DNA of 23,624 nucleotides from Symbiodinium natans. Lineage: Eukaryota > Sar > Dinophyceae > Suessiales > Symbiodiniaceae. Below, in pieces: positions 1 through 10,426 of the stretch; position 1 is the first letter of the stretch; each line of letters starts with the position of its first letter. The notes beneath the pieces are model-generated. The model was not told the DNA's origin and made no database searches. It saw nothing but the letters and a program-made list of their open reading frames with translations. The stretch covers positions 1-23,624 of the forward strand of contig CAJNDS010001315.1 of the NCBI GenBank assembly GCA_905221605.1, read 5' to 3'. A program made the translations under genes and the position numbers.

Positions 1-540
1 CCTCTACCCCCCTCCCTCTCTACCCCCCCCTCTACCCCCCCCTCCCCCCTCTCTACCCCCCCCTCTACCCCCCCCTCCCCGCCCCCACCTCCCCCCCACT
101 CCCCTGTCCTCCGCCTGTAGGCCTAGCCCCACCCCCTACGCCGCTCCTGATCAATCTCTAGTGTTTGAGGGGTTCCAATGCACGCCCGCCCTGACCGCTC
201 TCCCCGCTCTCACCGCTCTCATCGCTCCGCTTCCCTATGTGCCCGAGTCACTCCCTAATCCAACACCAACCCCCACCCCGCCCCCCACCCCACCCCCACC
301 CCCGACATTCCTTCACTCCACCCGCACCCACCCACCCCACCCCCCACTCCCAACCCGCCCCCCACCCCCTCCCACTCCCCTGTCCTCCGCCTGTGGGCCT
401 CCAATCTTTAGTGTTTTAGGGGTTCCAACGCACGCCCGCCCTGGTCCCACCCCCCACCCCCTCCCCCTCCCAAACCTCGTCCCCTGACCCTTCCACCCGC
501 CTCTCTCACCCCCCACTCCCCCACCCCCGCCCCCGTGGCT
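1..540. repeat. C-rich low-complexity DNA
   Basis: The + strand is almost entirely C with interspersed T and A. It opens with short CTCTACCCCCC-type units and continues with CCCACCC-type runs. Open frames here encode only Pro/Thr-rich or, on the other strand, Gly/Arg-rich low-complexity peptides, so I do not call a gene. The 3' edge runs directly into the inverted repeat at 530-567. Confidence 0.85.
97..443 (+). repeat. Diverged direct duplication (97-193 and 373-443)
   Basis: The segment beginning CACTCCCCTGTCCTCCGCC at 97 recurs at 373. Its 3' part, GTGTTTGAGGGGTTCCAA from 161, recurs with one change from 411. The offset drops from 276 to 250 bp between the two parts, so the second copy has lost about 26 bp. 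The C-rich filler between them is not clearly repeated. Confidence 0.75.
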
Positions 541-567
541 GAGCAAAATAGGGTCTATTTAGAAGCT
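530..567 (+). repeat. Left copy of a 38-bp inverted repeat
   Basis: This segment is CCCCCGTG, two bases, TGAGCAAAA, two bases, then GGGTCTATTTAGAAGCT. Its reverse complement occurs at 11548-11585 with four mismatches. Part of it (549-566, 18 bp) also recurs in direct orientation at 11469-11486. The pair brackets the tandem array and the AT minisatellite. It could be the termini of a very large element, or remnants of separate small elements sharing an end sequence. Confidence 0.7.
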
Positions 568-829
568 ACCGCCTGGGATTATTAATCAATTTTAGCATAT
601 CCAAGACAACCCAGCTACTTCTCCAACAACGTCTCACGCATATGCGCACTTAGACAACTCATTTCGGACTGATAAATGTTTTGGCTCTTGCAATCTCAGA
701 CCCTAAGCCCGGAACCCTGACCACAAATTCGTACACTCTAAAACCCTACACAAGAAACTCTATACCGTATTTCCTAAACTCTAACTCCTAAACCCAGAAT
801 CTAGAAAGAAAAGGAGGAAAAAGAAAGAA
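568..829. other. Spacer without recognised genes
   Basis: Mixed-composition sequence between the inverted repeat and the first purine/pyrimidine-rich modules. From about 700 it contains loose CCCTAA-like fragments, such as CTAAAACCCTACAC, which resemble heavily decayed telomeric repeats. No ORF, tRNA or other RNA gene was recognised. Confidence 0.6.
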
Positions 830-1560
830 TCATGTGCAGACGTTCCTGTGTTCCTATCTTCGGAGTTCTTCTATTCCTATCTCTGCTGATTTTTCAGAAT
901 GGACGGAGGGCTTCATTTTCCCTCTCACTTTTCCTTTCACTTTTCTTTTCTCACTCCAAGCAGAAGGGAGAAGACAAGGGAGAGAGGTGAGAGATAGAGA
1001 GCCCCTTACAGCTCAATAAATAGAAAGGTGACCAAAATGGATGAAAAGATCGCCTGCTTTCATTTCTAAACGGCCTGTCCCCGCCTTCTTTTCTTTGCAC
1101 AGTGCAGACATAAATAAACACGAAAGAAGAAAGAGGGCCTTTCCCTACTATTTCCTTCGCTATCCTGGAATCCTGGTTCGGAAAAGAAAGGAACAGCTAC
1201 CAGCCCCCCTCCCGACTTTCATCTTTCCATTTCTTTGTTTCGTCACGCTCAAACGGACAGAAGAAGGGCGGCCTCTAGTGTTTCCTCGCCTCCTTCTGCA
1301 CTGCTATAACTTCCTTTCTTTTCTCTTCTGTTGCTTTGTGTGACAGGTGCGGGGGCATTTCTTTCACTTTTCCCATCGAAGAAAGGCTCCCTTCCTATCC
1401 GCATATTTTCTTTTCTCTTCCTTCCGAAAAAGACTATAAGAGGCAGGGATAAACAGAATGAAAGAGGAGTCTCCTTTGCTTTCCGACTACCTTCTCACCA
1501 CAAAAAGGAACCCTTCTCTTTCTTCCCTTGACTTTCTTTTATCTTGTTTGCATTCTACGT
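830..1560 (-). repeat. Diverged, inverted copy of array modules
   Basis: This stretch is pyrimidine-rich on the + strand, whereas the tandem array to the right is purine-rich. Its reverse complement resembles array sequence. The part at 1041-1100 corresponds to the GATGCAGCGGACAGGTCTG block near 3555. The part at 1150-1370 corresponds to 4240-4440, including the GTCCCCCGCACCTTTCAC and CAGCTACCAGCC-type blocks. Divergence is much greater than between the three main units. Open frames inside are the composition-driven kind seen across the array. Confidence 0.7.
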
Positions 1561-2163
1561 TTCCCACTAAGAAAATGAGACAATGATGAAGATAAGTGAA
1601 GAAAGATCACCTGCCTGCACGCAGGTTCTCGGGAGCTTGTCTCGACCGGGCTGTCCCTCCTTTCCCCGCACGTCCCTTCGCTTGTCCCCATCGATCTCTC
1701 GCGTCTCTTCCCTTTGCACTCTCTCGCCTCTGGCCCGCCTTCCATGCTGAAAATGCTGAAGAGATACGAAAAGAAGAGCTCATGATTCTTTCTCATTTCT
1801 TCTTCTTTATCATTCCCATATGAGTAAAGAAGAAAGATTAGGAGAGAGAGCCCTGCGGCAATTCCTGTTTTGGGCGGAAGAAAAGAAACAAAGAGATAAT
1901 AAGAGAGAAGAACGAATAAGAAGGTGCCGGGAACGAAGATGGAAACTGCTCCTTCACCCTGGTCTATCGCTTCCTTTTCGAATTTTTTCGGAAGGAAGAT
2001 CGAAGAAGATAGTGGGAAAAAAGGAGTGAAGTGCCCGTAGAAGGGAGAAAGTGAAAGGGATGCCCCCGCAACTTTCATATTTTGATAAGAATGCAAGCGC
2101 CAGCAGAGAAGAAAGGAAGAGAGAATAACGAGGAAAGAGCGGAAACCGAGGAGATTAGGAGCC
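1561..2163 (+). repeat. Diverged forward modules flanking the array
   Basis: From about 1780 the sequence again runs in array orientation. CATGATTCTTTCTCATTTC followed by GGAGAGAGAGCCCTG matches the block at 3130-3215. The part at 2040-2160, containing AAAGTGAAAGGGATGCCCC and AGAGAATAACGAGGAAAGAG, matches 3855-3990. The part at 1600-1780 is less repetitive. The 273-residue minus-strand frame covering 1539-2360 is Ser/Leu/Phe-rich like every minus frame of the array and shows no domain, so it is not called as a gene. Confidence 0.65.
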
Positions 2164-4460
2164 AGGTTTCCCTGATTGATTCTCGTCACTTTTCTCTGTT
2201 TTGGGAAGGTAAAGGGCTTTATATCTCCCACCTCTCTCCCTTGTCTTTTTGGTTGGAGTGAGAAAATATAAAGAAAAGCGAAAGGAAAAGTGAGAGGGAG
2301 AAAGAAGCCCTCCTTCCATTCTGAAAAATCTACAGATTTAGAGACAGGAATAGGGGACAATATGGAAATGATTCTTTCTTATTTCTTCACGTTGTCTCCT
2401 TTCCCTATATGACTCCCTTGCGATTTCCCTTTTGGTTGGAGTGAGAAGAGACAAAAGAAAAGTGAAAGGAAAAGTGAGAAGGAGAAAGGACGCAGAGATA
2501 GGAATAGAAAAACTCAGAAGAGACACAGTCTCAGACAAGATAATTTGCTGACTTGTGATTGCGTGGCTGCCTTGGCAAGAGTTGTTGCTGGAATGGCTTT
2601 TGGGAAGAAAGTCGGAGGTGCACTTTTCGATCCAGGCGTGTTTCGCGAGCCGCAGCTTCTAGCCTCCTCTTGCTTGGGCGTGGCCAAGCGCCAGGGAGCA
2701 GAAATGCTGCGTTCTTCAAGTTTCAAATTCGTTTCTGTAGTTTCAGACTAGTTGCAAAACAGTTTCAAAATCCAGTTGCGAATTCGTTGTTAAGGGGAAA
2801 CTGCGTTTTTCTACGCGCAATTGCAAAAAATGCAGGAATCTCTAGAGGTTCTGGTTTTCAACAAGCGCGGACAGAAATTGCAGCTCCTCCTTAACAGCGA
2901 TATTTCAACTGGATTTTGAAACTAGTTTGAAACTGACTTGAGACTAATTTGAAACTATGGAAACGATTTTGAAACTCGAAACACTACCATATTCCGGACT
3001 TTCTGCCCCCCTCCTGGCCCCTCACATATGGCCCTCACGCACGGGAAGTTGACTTTGGTCAGGCGTGACTAGAGACCAGAGCTTCCGAAAGCTTGCCAAT
3101 CTCCGGACAGTAGGAATAGAGGAATGTGTGGAAATGATTCTTTCCTAGTTCTTCATCTTCTTTCTCCTTTCCCTATGTATGAGAAAAGAAGACAGACAAG
3201 GAGAGAGAGCCCCCTGCAATTGGGAATTTCCCCAGAAGAGAGAAAGCGAAAGGGATGCCCCCACAACAGCCACGTTTTTCATAAGAATGTAAGCACCAAG
3301 AGAGAAGAGAAAGGAAAAGAGAATAGCGAGGAAAGAGGCAAGGAAACACAGGAGGCAGCCCCTCCGCTTGCTTCTTGAATGAAAAAGACATCGGAGAAAT
3401 GGAAACATGAAATTGAGAGGGAAGTTGCGCTTTTCCTTGCTGAAGAACAAAGCGATTCCAAAGAACATGGAAAGCACAAGGACTGAACTGGGAAAGGTAG
3501 GGAAAGGGATTCTTCCCTTTTTTTGCTTTCCTTCAATCTGCGATGTAAAGGGAAAAGATGCAGCGGACAGGTCTGAAAATACAGGCAGGTGATCTTTTTT
3601 CCTTATTGTCATCATTGTCTCTTTTTCTCAGTGGGAAACGTCTCATTTTCTCAGCGGGAAACGTAAAGTGCAAAAAGATAAAAGAAAGAAAGTAGGGAAG
3701 AGTGGGAAGGTTCCTTTTTGTGGTGAGAAGGTAGTCGGAAAGCAACAGGAGACTCCTCTTTCATTCTGTTTACCCCTACCTCTTATAGTCTTTTCGGAAG
3801 GAAGAGGGAAGAACATACGCGGATAGGAAGGCAGCCTTTCTTTGATGGGGAAAGGAAAGGGATGCGCTGCCCCCTCAATTTTCATGTTGATGGGAATGTA
3901 AGCACCGGGAGAGAAGAAAGGAAGAGAGAATAGCGAGGAAAGAGGCAAGGAAACACATGAGATTAGGAGTCAGGTTCCGGTGATTGATGTTCGTCTCTTG
4001 TCTTCTTTTTGAGAAGGTCGCTTTTGGTTGGAGGAAGAAGTCCGCCTTCCATTTTGAAGAATCTGCAGAGATAGGAATTGAAGAAATCACAAGAGACACG
4101 GATAGAGGACATTATAGACATGATTCTTTCTTATTCATTCATCTTCTTTCTTCTTTCCCTATATGAACACAGAACAAAGACAAGGAGAGAGAGCCTCCTG
4201 CAATTGGGAATTTCCCCAGAAGAGACAAAGTGAAAGGGATGTCCCCCGCACCTTTCACACTTTTGAGAAGAATGTAAGCAACAGAAGAGAAGAGAAAGGA
4301 ACTCATAATAGTGAGCAGGGAGGCGAGGAAAGACTGGAGGCAGACCTTCTTTCCGGTTGAGCAGGACGAAACAAGAGAATGTAAGATGTAAGTCGGGAGG
4401 GAGGCTGGTAGCCGTTCCTTTCTTTTCCGAACCAAAGACAAAGAGGAAGGAAGGCAGGAT
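2164..4460 (+). repeat. Tandem unit 1 (2297 bp)
   Basis: First full unit of a three-unit head-to-tail array. The junction AGGTTTCC at 2164 recurs at 4461 and 6711. Unlike units 2 and 3, it has an extra 49 bp at 2591-2639, just before the GTTTCGCGAGCCGC block. The unit is itself modular. The block with GAGAGAGCC, CTGCAATTGGGAATTTCC and GAATGTAAGCA occurs at about 3130-3360 and 4130-4350, with a shortened version at 3855-3990. The + strand is strongly purine-rich apart from the foldback-containing part at 2540-3120. Small open frames recur in each unit but behave as non-coding. Confidence 0.9.
2715..2980 (+). repeat. Foldback (imperfect palindrome) in unit 1
   Basis: The sequence is nearly self-complementary around CTCT|AGAG at 2840-2847. 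The best arm match is an exact 17-bp pair: GTTTCAAAATCCAGTTG at 2762-2778 and its complement at 2906-2922. Pairing extends outward through the repeated TTTGAAAC motifs to TTCAAG at 2715 and CTCGAA ending at 2980. It extends inward through the GGGGAAACTGCG and ACGCGCAATTGC segments. Arms are about 130 nt. No ORF of note lies inside. It may be a MITE-like or hairpin-forming element that predates amplification of the unit. Confidence 0.85.
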
Positions 4461-6710
4461 AGGTTTCCGTGATTGATTTTCGTCACCTCTCTATGTTTTG
4501 AGAAGGTAAAGGGCGTTCTATCTCTCACCCCTCTCCCTTGTCTTCTTGGTTGGAGTGAGAAAATATAAAAAAAAGCGAAAGGAAAAGTGAGAGGGAGAAA
4601 GAAGCCCTCCTTCCATTCTGAAAAATCTGCAGATTTAGAGACAGGAATAGGGGACAATATGGAAATGATTCTTTCTTATTTCTTCACGTTGTCTCCTTTC
4701 CCTATATGACTCCCTTGCGATTTCCCTTTTGGTTGGAGTGAGAAGAGACAAAAGAAAAGTGAAAGGACAAGTGAGAAGAAGAAAGGATGCAGAGAAAGGA
4801 ATAGAACAACTCAGAAGAGACACAGTCTCAGACAAGATAATTTACTGACTTGTGATTGCGTGGCTGCCTTGGCAAGAGTTGTTGCTGGTTTCGCGAGCCG
4901 CGGCTTCTAGCCTCCTCTTGCTTGGGCGTGGCCAAGCGCCAGGGAGCAGAAATGCTGCGTTCTTCAAGTTTCAAATTCGTTTCTGTAGTTTCAGACTAGT
5001 TGCAAAACAGTTTCAAAATCCAGTTGCGAATTCGTTGTTAAGGGGAAACTGCGTTTTCTACGCGCAATTGCAAAAAATGCAGGAATCTCTAGAGGTTCTG
5101 GTTTTCAACAAGCGCGGACAGAAATTGCAGCTCCTCCTTAACAGCGATATTTCAACTGGATTTTGAAACTAGTTTGAAACTGACTTGAGACTAATTTGAA
5201 ACTATGGAAACGATTTTGAAACTCGAAACACTACCATATTCCGGACTTTCTGCCCCCCTCCTGGCCCCTCACATATGGCCCTCACGCACGGGAAGTTGAC
5301 TTTGGTCAGGCGTGACTAGAGACCAGAGCTTCCGAAAGCTTGCCAATCTCCGGACAGTAGGAATAGAGGAATGTGTGGAAATGATTCTTTCCTAGTTCTT
5401 CATCTTCTTTCTCCTTTCCCTATGTATGAGAAAAGAAGACAGACAAGGAGAGAGAGCCCCCTGCAATTGGGAATTTCCTCAGAAGAGAGAAAGCGAAAGG
5501 GATGCCCCCACAACTTTCACGTTTTTCATAAGAATGTAAGCACCAAGAGAGAAGAGAAAGGAAAAGAGAATAGCGAGGAAAGAGGCAAGGAAACACAGGA
5601 GGCAGCCCCTCCGCTTGCTTCTTGAATGAAAAAGACATCGGAGAAATGGAAACATGAAATTGAGAGGGAAGTTGCGCTTTTCCTTGCTGAAGAACAAAGC
5701 AATTCCAAAGAACATGGAAAGCACAAGGAATGAACTGGGAAAGGTAGGGAAAGGGATTCTTCCCTTTTTTTGCTTTCCTTCAATCTGCGATGTAAAGGGA
5801 AAAGATGCAGCGGACAGGTCTGAAAATACAGGCAGGTGATCTTTTTTTCCTTATTGTCATCATTGTCTCTTTTTCTCAGTGGGAAACGTCTCATTTTCTC
5901 AGCGGGAAACGTAAAGTGCAAAAAGATAAAAGAAAGAAAGTAGGGAAGAGTGGGAAGGTTCCTTTTTGTGGTGAGAAGGTAGTCGGAAAGCAACAGGAGA
6001 CTCCTCTTTCATTCTGTTTACCCCTACCTCTTATAGTCTTTTTGGGAAGCAAGAGGGAAGAACATACGCGGATAGGAAGGCAGCCTTTCTTTGATGGGGA
6101 AAAGGAAAGGGATGCACTGCCCCCTCAATTTTCATGTTGATGGGAATGTAAGCACCGGGAGAGAAGAAAGGAAGAGAGAATAGCGAGGAAAGAGGCAAGG
6201 AAACACAGGAGATTAGGAGTCAGGTTCCGGTGATTGATGTTCGTCTCTTGTCTTCTTTTTGAGAAGGTCGCTTTTGGTTGGAGGAAGAAGTCCGCCTTCC
6301 ATTTTGAAGAATCTGCAGAGATAGGAATTGAAGAAATCACAAGAGACACGGATAGAGGACATTATAGACTTGATTCTTTCTTATTCATTCATCTTCTTTC
6401 TTCTTTCCCTATATGAACACAGAACAAAGACAAGGAGAGAGAGCCTCCTGCAATTGGGAATTTCCCCAGAAGAGACAAAGTGAAAGGGATGTCCCCCGCA
6501 CCTTTCACACTTTTGAGAAGAATGTAAGCAACAGAAGAGAAGAGAAAGGAACTCATAATAGTGAGCAGGGAGGCGAGGAAAGACTGGAGGCAGACCTTCT
6601 TTCCGGTTGAGCAGGACGAAACAAGAGAATGTAAGATGTAAGTCGGGAGGGAGGCTGGTAGCCGTTCCTTTCTTTTCCGAACCAAAGACAAAGAGGAAGG
6701 AAGGCAGGAT
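4461..6710 (+). repeat. Tandem unit 2 (2250 bp)
   Basis: Near-identical to unit 1 apart from scattered substitutions, single-base indels and absence of the 49-bp segment. Examples are CACAGCCACG in unit 1 against CAACTTTCACG here near 5511, and one T fewer in the foldback near 5055. The high identity implies recent duplication or ongoing homogenisation by unequal exchange or gene conversion. Confidence 0.92.
4963..5227 (+). repeat. Foldback in unit 2
   Basis: Same imperfect palindrome as in unit 1, 265 nt, one T shorter in the left arm near 5055. The apex CTCTAGAG and all outer TTTGAAAC motifs are retained. Confidence 0.85.
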
Positions 6711-8940
6711 AGGTTTCCGTGATTGATTTTCGTCACCTCTCTATGTTTTGAGAAGGTAAAGGGCGTTCTATCTCTCACCCCTCTCCCTTGTCTTCTTGGT
6801 TGGAGTGAGAAAATATAAAAAAAGCGAAAGGAAAAGTGAGAGGGAGAAAGAAGCCCTCCTTCCATTCTGAAAAATCTGCAGATTTAGAGACAGGAATAGG
6901 GGACAATATGGAAATGATTCTTTCTTATTTCTTCACGTTGTCTCCTTTCCCTATATGACTCCCTTGCGATTTCCCTTTTGGTTGGAGTGAGAAGAGACAA
7001 AAGAAAAGTGAAAGGACAAGTGAGAAGAAGAAAGGATGCAGAGAAAGGAATAGAACAACTCAGAAGAGACACAGTCTCAGACAAGATAATTTACTGACTT
7101 GTGATTGCGTGGCTGCCTTGGCAAGAGTTGTTGCTGGTTTCGCGAGCCGCGGCTTCTAGCCTCCTCTTGCTTGGGCGTGGCCAAGCGCCAGGGAGCAGAA
7201 ATGCTGCGTTCTTCAAGTTTCAAATTCGTTTCTGTAGTTTCAGACTAGTTGCAAAACAGTTTCAAAATCCAGTTGCGAATTCGTTGTTAAGGGGAAACTG
7301 CGTTTTTCTACGCGCAATTGCAAAACATGCAGAACTTCTGGTTTTCAACAAGCGCGGACAGAAATTGCAGCTCCTCCTTAACAGCGATATTTCAACTGGA
7401 TTTTGAAACTAGTTTGAAACTGACTTGAGACTAATTTGAAACTATGGAAACGAATTTGAAACTCGAAACACTACCATATTCCGGACTTTCTGCCCCCCTC
7501 CTGGCCCCTCACATATGGCCCTCACGCACGGGAAGTTGACTTTGGTCAGGCGTGACTAGAGACCAGAGCTTCCGAAAGCTTGCCAATCTCCGGACAGTAG
7601 GAATAGAGGAATGTGTGGAAATGATTCTTTCCTAGTTCTTAATCTTCTTTCTCCTTTCCCTATGTATGAGAAAAGAAGACAGACAAGGAGAGAGAGCCCC
7701 CTGCAATTGGGAATTTCCCCAGAAGAGAGAAAGCGAAAGGGATGCCCCCACAACTTTCACGTTTTTCATAAGAATGTAAGCACCAAGAGAGAAGAGAAAG
7801 GAAAAGAGAATAGCGAGGAAAGAGGCAAGGAAACACAGGAGGCAGCCCCTCCGCTTGCTTCTTGAATGAAAAAGACATCGGAGAAATGGAAACATGAAAT
7901 TGAGAGGGAAGTTGCGCTTTTCCTTGCTGAAGAACAAAGCAATTCCAAAGAACATGGAAAGCACAAGGAATGAACTGGGAAAGGTAGGGAAAGGGATTCT
8001 TCCCTTTTTTTGCTTTCCTTCAATCTGCGATGTAAAGGGAAAAGATGCAGCGGACAGGTCTGAAAATACAGGCAGGTGATCTTTTTTCCTTATTGTCATC
8101 ATTGTCTCTTTTTCTCAGTGGGAAACGTCTCATTTTCTTAGCGGGAAACGTAAAGTGCAAAAAGATAAAAGAAAGAAAGTAGGGAAGAGTGGGAAGGTTC
8201 CTTTTTGTGGTGAGAAGGTAGTCGGACAGCAACAGGAGACTCCTCTTTCATTCTGTTTACCCCTACCTCTTATAGTCTTTTCGGAAGGAAGAGGGAAGAA
8301 CATACGCGGATAGGAAGGCAGCCTTTCTTTGATGGGGAAAGGAAAGGGATGCGCTGCCCCCTCAATTTTCATGTTGATGGGAATGTAAGCACCGGGAGAG
8401 AAGAAAGGAAGAGAGAATAGCGAGGAAAGAGGCAAGGAAACACAGGAGATTAGGAGTCAGGTTCCGGTGATTGATGTTCGTCTCTTGTCTTCTTTTTGAG
8501 AAGGTCGCTTTTGGTTGGAGGAAGAAGTCCGCCTTCCATTTTGAAGAATGATAGAATTGAAGAAATCACAAGAGACACGGATAGAGGACATTATAGACTT
8601 GATTCTTTCTTATTTATTCATCTTCTATCTTCATTCCCTATATGAACACAGAACAAAGACAAGGAGAGAGAGCCTCCTGCAATTGGGAATTTCCCCAGAA
8701 GAGACAAAGTGAAAGGGATGTCCCCCGCACCTTTCACACTTTTGAGAAGAATGTAAGCAACAGAAGAGAAGTGAAAGGAACTCATAATAGTGAGCAGGGA
8801 GGCGAAGAAAGACTGGAGGCAGACCTTCTTTCCGGGTGAGCAGGACGAAACAAGAGAATGTAAAGATGTAAGTCGGGAGGGAGGCTGGTAGCCGTTCCTT
8901 TCTTGTCCGAACCAAAGACAAAGAGGAAGGAATGCAGGAT
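6711..8940 (+). repeat. Tandem unit 3 (2230 bp), end of array
   Basis: Shares the 49-bp deletion with unit 2, so units 2 and 3 are closer to each other than to unit 1. It has its own 10-bp loss at the foldback apex and a shorter form of the CTGCAGAGATAGG segment near 8550. Similarity to the array stops abruptly after GCAGGATAG at about 8942. Unit 2 continues there with GTTTCC; here CGCGTAGGA follows instead. Confidence 0.92.
7212..7467 (+). repeat. Foldback in unit 3 with shortened apex
   Basis: Same palindrome, 256 nt. The apex has lost 10 bp, so CTCTAGAG is gone, while both arms remain. An A at about 7454, where units 1 and 2 have T, makes the right arm fully complementary to the left-arm segment CAAATTCG. 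That is either the ancestral state or a pairing-restoring change. Confidence 0.85.
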
Positions 8941-8942
8941 AG

Positions 8943-9175
8943 CGCGTAGGATCGCGTAGGAGAGCACGGTGTGTTTTTGTCATTTTTTGGAGATGATACC
9001 GCGGTTTCTGGGTACTCTTTTCTCCTGCATCTGAAGGCATTCTCACGTACCGTTTTGTATTTGATTTTATACTACACGGGCCCCCAAAATTGCTCAATTT
9101 TTGCGATTTTTTACTATGTTGTAGGATTCTTTGAGCAAATTTTCAGTTTTTACTGATTCTAAGCTAAAAAAGTAC
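8943..9175. other. Spacer between array and AT minisatellite
   Basis: Unique-looking sequence. It opens with two copies of CGCGTAGGA (8943-8951 and 8953-8961) exactly at the point where array similarity ends, and becomes steadily more AT-rich towards 9175. The 61-residue frame at 8971-9156 has no recognisable domain and is not called. Confidence 0.6.
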
Positions 9176-10426
9176 ATTTAAAATTATTGAAATTCTTAAA
9201 ATTGTTAAAATTATTAAAATCTGCCCTGAGAGGCTCCCGGAAAATTAAAATTATTAAAATTATTAAAATTATTAAAATTATTAAAATTATTAAAATTATT
9301 AAAATTATTAAAATTATTAAAATTATTAATTTGTGCCCTGAGAGGCTCCCGGAAAATTAAAATTATTAAAATTATTAAAATTATTAAAATTATTAAAATT
9401 ATTAAAATTATTAAAATTATTAAAATTAATATTTTCTGCCCTGAGAGGCTCCCTGAAAATTAAAATTAGAAAAAATATTAAAATTATTAAAATTATTAAT
9501 TTCTGCCCTGAGAGGCTCCCGGAAAATTAAAATTATTAAAATTATTAAAATTATTAAAATTATTAAAATTATTAAAATTATTATTTTCTGCCCTGAGAGG
9601 CTCCCGGAAAATTAAAATTATTAAAATTATTATTAAAATTATTAAAATTATTAAAATTATTAAAATTATTAAAATTATAAAAATTATTAAAATTTAATTA
9701 GGCTCCCGGAAAATTAAAATTAAAATTATTAAAAATAAAAATTAATTTCTGCCCTGAGAGGCTCCCCGAAAATTAAAATTATTAAAATTAAAATTATTAA
9801 AATTATTAAAAAAATTGTTAAAATTATTAATTTCTGCCCTGAGAGGCTCCCGGAAAATTAAAATTATTAAAATTATTAAAATTATTAAAATTATTAAAAT
9901 TATTAATTTCTGCCCTGAGAGGCTCCCCGAAAATTAAAATTATTAAAATTATTAAAATTATTAAAATTATTAATTTCTGCCCTGGGAGGCTCCCGGAAAA
10001 TTAAAATTATTAAAATTATTAAAATTATTAATTTCTGCCCTGAGAGGCTCCCGGAAAATTAAAATTATTAAAATTATTAAAATTATTAAAATTATTAAAA
10101 TTATTAAAATTATTAAAATTATTAATTTCTGCCCTGAGAGGCTCCCGGAAAATTAAAATTATTAAAATTATTAAAAATTATTAAAATTATTAATTTCTGC
10201 CCTGAGAGGCTCCCCGAAAATTAAAATTATTAAAATTATTAAAATTATTAAAATTATTAATTTCTGCTCTGAGAGGCTCCCGGAAAATTAAAACTATTAA
10301 AATTATTAAAAATATTAAAATTATTATTTTCTGCCCTGAGAGGCTCCCGGAAAACTAAAATTATTAAAATTATTAAAATTATTAAAATTATTAAAATTGT
10401 TAAAATTATTAAAATTATGAAACCAT
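9176..10426 (+). repeat. AT-rich compound minisatellite, forward half
   Basis: Runs of the 9-bp unit AAAATTATT are interrupted about every 60-110 bp by a GC-rich motif reading CTGCCCTGAGAGGCTCCCGG followed by AAAATTAAAA. I count about 14 full and one partial motif (9700). Motif spacings read by eye are 112, 103, 67, 85, 85, 76, 67, 58, 94, 68, 67 and 67. All but one equal 9n+4, so the spacers change length by whole 9-bp units. No coding potential; open frames give only Ile/Leu or Asn/Phe repeats. Confidence 0.93.

Noticed and set aside
1539-2360. A 273-residue minus-strand frame, the longest in the window
   Set aside because: It spans diverged repeat modules in the same purine-rich context, has no domain or splice evidence, and is Ser/Phe/Leu-rich. 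Length alone is not convincing in such biased DNA.
3124-3378. An 84-residue + strand frame conserved in all three tandem units (also 5371-5625 and 7611-7865)
   Set aside because: The differences I can see between copies all change the amino acid (Ser/Phe, Pro/Ser, His/Asn). Conservation is explained by recent duplication of the whole unit, and composition is Lys/Glu/Arg-rich like the purine-rich DNA itself.
3145-3615. A 156-residue minus-strand frame in units 1 and 3, with related frames in unit 2
   Set aside because: Ser/Leu/Phe-rich peptide typical of translating the pyrimidine-rich strand. In unit 2 a single-base insertion near 5845 disrupts the frame, and no domain is recognisable.
4040-4062. 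CTTCCATTTTGAAGAA, reminiscent of the dinoflagellate spliced-leader core CCATTTTGG
   Set aside because: Only about eight bases match. The flanking leader bases and a following splice donor are absent, and the sequence is part of the repeat module.
9221-10350. Regularly spaced 20-bp GC-rich motif resembling CRISPR repeats with spacers
   Set aside because: The spacers are all the same 9-bp AT repeat, not unique sequence, the orientation flips, and the context is eukaryotic.
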